The notes under the pieces were generated by a model. The model was not told the DNA's origin. It saw only the letters and a program-made list of their open reading frames with translations, and did no database searches. The position numbers were made by a program, and so were the translations under genes. DNA of 7,681 bases from an uncultured Allobaculum sp. (GTDB lineage: Bacteria > Bacillota_I > Bacilli_A > Erysipelotrichales > Erysipelotrichaceae), in contig CAOKFJ010000076.1 in the NCBI GenBank assembly GCA_948467695.1, positions 1 through 7,681 of the forward strand, written 5' to 3'. Of this stretch, positions 5,735-7,681 are shown one piece after another (the stretch's first letter is position 1; the number at the start of each line of letters is the position of its first letter).

Positions 5735-5751
5735 ACAAGGAGAACGTTGAA

Positions 5752-6030
5752 ATGAGTCGTAGTTTGAAAAAAGGACCTTTCGTCGACGAAAGCCTTATGA
5801 AAAAAGTTCAGGCTCTGAACGCTTCCAACAAAAAGGAAGTTGTTAAGACCTGGAGCCGTCGTTCAACAATCTTCCCTGAATTCGTTGAACACACATTTGC
5901 CGTATACAACGGCAAGGAACACGTACCTGTATACGTAACTGAAGATATGGTTGGACACAAACTCGGTGAGTTCGCTCCGACCCGCAAATATACCGGACAT
6001 GCGTCCGACGACAAGAAAGGCCGTAAGTAG
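5752..6030 (+). CDS. rpsS: 30S ribosomal protein S19
   Basis: uS19 in the small-subunit head, which contacts S13 and the A-site finger of the large subunit. The 92 residues are full length. [18 protein letters not shown] is the standard opening. [22 protein letters not shown] (34-55 region) and [22 protein letters not shown] are the central and C-terminal signatures, and the protein ends in a basic KKGRK. AAGGAG (5737-5742) precedes the ATG by nine bases. It lies 17 bases after the rplB stop and 10 before rplV, in standard operon order. Confidence 0.98.
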   Translation: MSRSLKKGPFVDESLMKKVQALNASNKKEVVKTWSRRSTIFPEFVEHTFAVYNGKEHVPVYVTEDMVGHKLGEFAPTRKYTGHASDDKKGRK

Positions 6031-6040
6031 GAGGTAAAAC

Positions 6041-6376
6041 ATGGAAGCTAGAGCAACCGCTAAAACACTTCGCATTCAGCCCCGCAAAGCCAGACTTGTC
6101 CTGGATCTTATCCGCGGTAAAGATGTAGAAGAAGCTGCAGCTATCTGCAAATTCACTCCCAACAAAGGCGGTGAAATGGTAGGCGCAGTTCTGAAAAGTG
6201 CAGTAGCCAACGCGGTGAACAACCACGATATGGACGAAGAAAAACTTTTCGTTAAAGAATGCTATGCCAACGAAGGCATCACGATGAAACGTTTCATGCC
6301 CCGTGCAAAAGGCAGCGCCAGCCCGATTAACAAACGCACCAGTCACATCACTGTAGTTGTGGCTGAGAAGGAATAA
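6041..6376 (+). CDS. rplV: 50S ribosomal protein L22
   Basis: uL22 contacts all 23S rRNA domains, and its beta-hairpin lines the exit tunnel beside L4. The 111 residues are normal for Firmicutes. Visible are [17 protein letters not shown] (11-27), [13 protein letters not shown] (50-62) and the hairpin [21 protein letters not shown] (82-102) followed by ITVVV. No deletion or insertion of the kind associated with macrolide resistance is seen in the hairpin. The ribosome-binding site TAGGAGGT (6028-6035) overlaps the rpsS stop codon and lies five bases before the ATG, a compact arrangement suggesting strong re-initiation. Confidence 0.98.
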   Translation: MEARATAKTLRIQPRKARLVLDLIRGKDVEEAAAICKFTPNKGGEMVGAVLKSAVANAVNNHDMDEEKLFVKECYANEGITMKRFMPRAKGSASPINKRTSHITVVVAEKE

Positions 6377-6387
6377 GGAGGAACACC

Positions 6388-7248
6388 ATGGGTCAGAAAG
6401 TAAGCCCGATTGGAATGCGCACCGGTATCATCCGTGACTGGCAGTCCAGATGGTATGCAGATGATAAAGATTTCTCGAAACTCCTGATGGAAGACGTTAA
6501 AGTCCGCGAATTTGTTGAAAAATATTACGCAAAACTCTCCGATGCAGCAGCTGACAAGAGAAAAGCAGATCCGCAGATCTCGAGAATCGAAATTGAACGT
6601 ACGCAGAACAGAATGACTCTGATCATCCGTACAGCTCACCCCGGCGTAGTAATCGGCCAGGATGGAAAATCCATCGAAGGCCTGAAAAAAGCACTGCAGA
6701 AAATGATCGATGTCAAAAAGCTGCAGATCAATGTCGTTGAAATCGCCAACCCCAACCTTGACGCTCGTCTGGTTGCACGCTGGATCGCCAACGAACTTGA
6801 AAACCGTAAATCCTTCCGCGCTACTCAGAAGAAAGCAATCCAGAACACAATGCGTTCCGGCGCGAAAGGAATCAAAACATCTGTATCCGGCCGTCTTGGC
6901 GGTGCAGATATCGCCCGTACTGAAGGCTACTCGGAAGGTGTTGTACCTCTGCACACACTCCGTTCCGATATCGACTACGCTCTTGAAGAGGCAGCTACAA
7001 CTTACGGCCGCCTGGGCGTAAAAGTTTGGATCTGCCGCGGCGAAGTTCTCCCCGGTGAAATGGTTAAAGAACCTGAAGCACCGAAACAGAGAAGAAGCCG
7101 CCCTGCAAGAGGCAGAAACGGACGTAACGGCAATGACCGCCGCCAGGGCGGAAGAGGCGCCGGACGTCAGCCCCGCAGAGACGGCGGACGCAGAGAAGGA
7201 GCTCCCAGAGCTGCTGCGAACGCTGCTCCCAAAGGAGGTAACGAATAA
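6388..7248 (+). CDS. rpsC: 30S ribosomal protein S3 with an extended Arg/Gly-rich C-terminal tail
   Basis: uS3 lies at the mRNA entry channel and helps unwind mRNA. At 286 residues it is much longer than the roughly 210-235 usual in bacteria. [20 protein letters not shown] opens the N-domain. The KH domain shows [17 protein letters not shown] with the GxxG loop at Gly90-Gly93. The C-domain carries [23 protein letters not shown] (155-177), [18 protein letters not shown] (181-198) and [15 protein letters not shown] to about residue 224. Two features differ from Bacillus S3: extra residues around 47-64 ([16 protein letters not shown]), and a low-complexity tail at 225-286. In the tail, residues 231-286 contain 15 Arg and 12 Gly. 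AAGGAGG (6375-6381) overlaps the rplV stop and precedes the ATG by six bases. The stop overlaps the rplP start, and the rplP ribosome-binding site is encoded within the tail. Confidence 0.97.
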   Translation: MGQKVSPIGMRTGIIRDWQSRWYADDKDFSKLLMEDVKVREFVEKYYAKLSDAAADKRKADPQISRIEIERTQNRMTLIIRTAHPGVVIGQDGKSIEGLKKALQKMIDVKKLQINVVEIANPNLDARLVARWIANELENRKSFRATQKKAIQNTMRSGAKGIKTSVSGRLGGADIARTEGYSEGVVPLHTLRSDIDYALEEAATTYGRLGVKVWICRGEVLPGEMVKEPEAPKQRRSRPARGRNGRNGNDRRQGGRGAGRQPRRDGGRREGAPRAAANAAPKGGNE

Positions 7249-7664
7249 TGTTAATGCCAAAGCGCACAAAGTACCGTCGCCCGCATCGTCTTTCCTACGA
7301 AGGACGTGCGAAAGCCGGACGTGCTGTTGAATTTGGCGAATACGGACTTGTTGCTGAAACTGGAAACTACATTTCCAACCGTCAGATCGAAGCTGCCCGT
7401 ATTGCCATGACCCGTTACATGAAACGTGGCGGTAAAGTCTGGATCAGAATCTTCCCGCATCTGGCCAGAACCAAAAAACCTCTTGAAGTCCGCATGGGTT
7501 CCGGTAAAGGTGCTCCTGAAGGATGGGTTGCTGTTGTTAAACCCGGAAGAGTTATGTTTGAAATCGGCGGCGTTTCCGAAGAAATCGCTCGCGAAGCTCT
7601 CCGCCTCGCCGGCCACAAACTTCCTGTTAAAACCCGCTTTGTAAAGAAAGGAGAAACTGAATAG
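7248..7664 (+). CDS. rplP: 50S ribosomal protein L16
   Basis: uL16 binds near the A site of the large subunit and is added late in assembly. The 138 residues are in the family range. It begins [22 protein letters not shown], where Bacillus has MLLPKRVKYRREHRG. It then shows [21 protein letters not shown] (42-62), [22 protein letters not shown] (63-84), [17 protein letters not shown] (84-100) and [18 protein letters not shown] (109-126). The first ATG is preferred because AAAGGAGG (7231-7238) lies nine bases upstream and the family starts with the two-residue leader before the next Met. TAATG overlap with rpsC indicates coupling. The N-terminal wording, compared from memory, favours an Erysipelotrichia/Mollicutes relative. 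Confidence 0.98.
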   Translation: MLMPKRTKYRRPHRLSYEGRAKAGRAVEFGEYGLVAETGNYISNRQIEAARIAMTRYMKRGGKVWIRIFPHLARTKKPLEVRMGSGKGAPEGWVAVVKPGRVMFEIGGVSEEIAREALRLAGHKLPVKTRFVKKGETE

Positions 7665-7666
7665 TC

Positions 7667-7681
7667 ATGAAAGCAAGTGAT
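7667..7681 (+). CDS. rpmC: 50S ribosomal protein L29, first five codons (cut by window edge)
   Basis: ATG at 7667 opens MKASD, a typical L29 start, two bases after the rplP stop and 12 bases after AAAGGAGA (7647-7654). rpmC is the expected next gene after rplP in the S10 operon. Only 15 bases are visible, so the assignment rests mostly on gene order. Confidence 0.85.

Noticed and set aside
4015..6350. Resistance-type changes in the L4 tunnel loop or L22 hairpin
   Set aside because: The KGTGRAR region of L4 and the L22 hairpin look ordinary in length and sequence.
632..7269. Long - strand open frames opposite real genes (up to 386 residues, for example 632-1669, 4436-5596 and 6343-7269)
   Set aside because: They mirror conserved genes on the + strand. 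Their translations are Cys/Phe/Ser-rich with no family resemblance, as expected from complement of codon-biased genes.
1..7681. CRISPR array, insertion sequence, prophage or defence genes
   Set aside because: No repeat-spacer pattern, transposase, integrase or phage-like gene is present. The window is a housekeeping locus.

Overview
The window suggests a low- to mid-GC Firmicute, most likely from the Erysipelotrichia. The S10-cluster gene order is the Firmicutes order, with strong GGAGG-type ribosome-binding sites and tight gene spacing. Several ribosomal proteins, from my memory of the families, carry wording closer to Mollicutes/Erysipelotrichia than to Bacillus. Examples are the L16 N-terminus with [12 protein letters not shown] and [12 protein letters not shown], and S3 with VVIGQDG and [10 protein letters not shown]. 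The base composition looks close to balanced by eye, which argues against a true mollicute. The genus cannot be fixed from this sequence.

Positions 1-70 hold the 3' end of an upstream transcription unit, closed by a strong intrinsic terminator. After a roughly 250-base gap comes a two-gene unit: an M18-family zinc aminopeptidase (320-1639) and, overlapping it by one base (TAATG), a small four-segment membrane protein of unknown function (1639-2283). An intrinsic terminator whose stem begins inside the last codons of that gene ends the unit.

Positions 2284-2819 are a 536-base gap without a convincing gene, but rich in inverted repeats. Its right end carries a good sigma-A-type promoter with an extended -10 element (2676-2704), preceded by two helically phased A-tracts, and then a leader of about 110 bases for the ribosomal operon.

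From 2820 to the right edge runs the S10 operon: rpsJ, rplC, rplD, rplW, rplB, rpsS, rplV, rpsC, rplP and the first codons of rpmC. Genes are spaced 0-20 bases apart or overlap by one base, consistent with coordinated translation of proteins that assemble into both ribosomal subunits. The exception is a 138-base gap between rplW and rplB that can fold into nested hairpins and contains alternative pairings reaching the rplB ribosome-binding site. Protein-level oddities are a 56-62 residue Arg/Gly-rich tail and a short N-domain insertion on S3, and a divergent loop in L3.

There is no CRISPR array, transposon, phage gene or tRNA/rRNA gene in view. The best candidates for something undescribed are RNA-level: the rplW-rplB spacer and the structured segment at 2561-2633 upstream of the S10 promoter. 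All structures were found by eye and have not been computed or tested for covariation.
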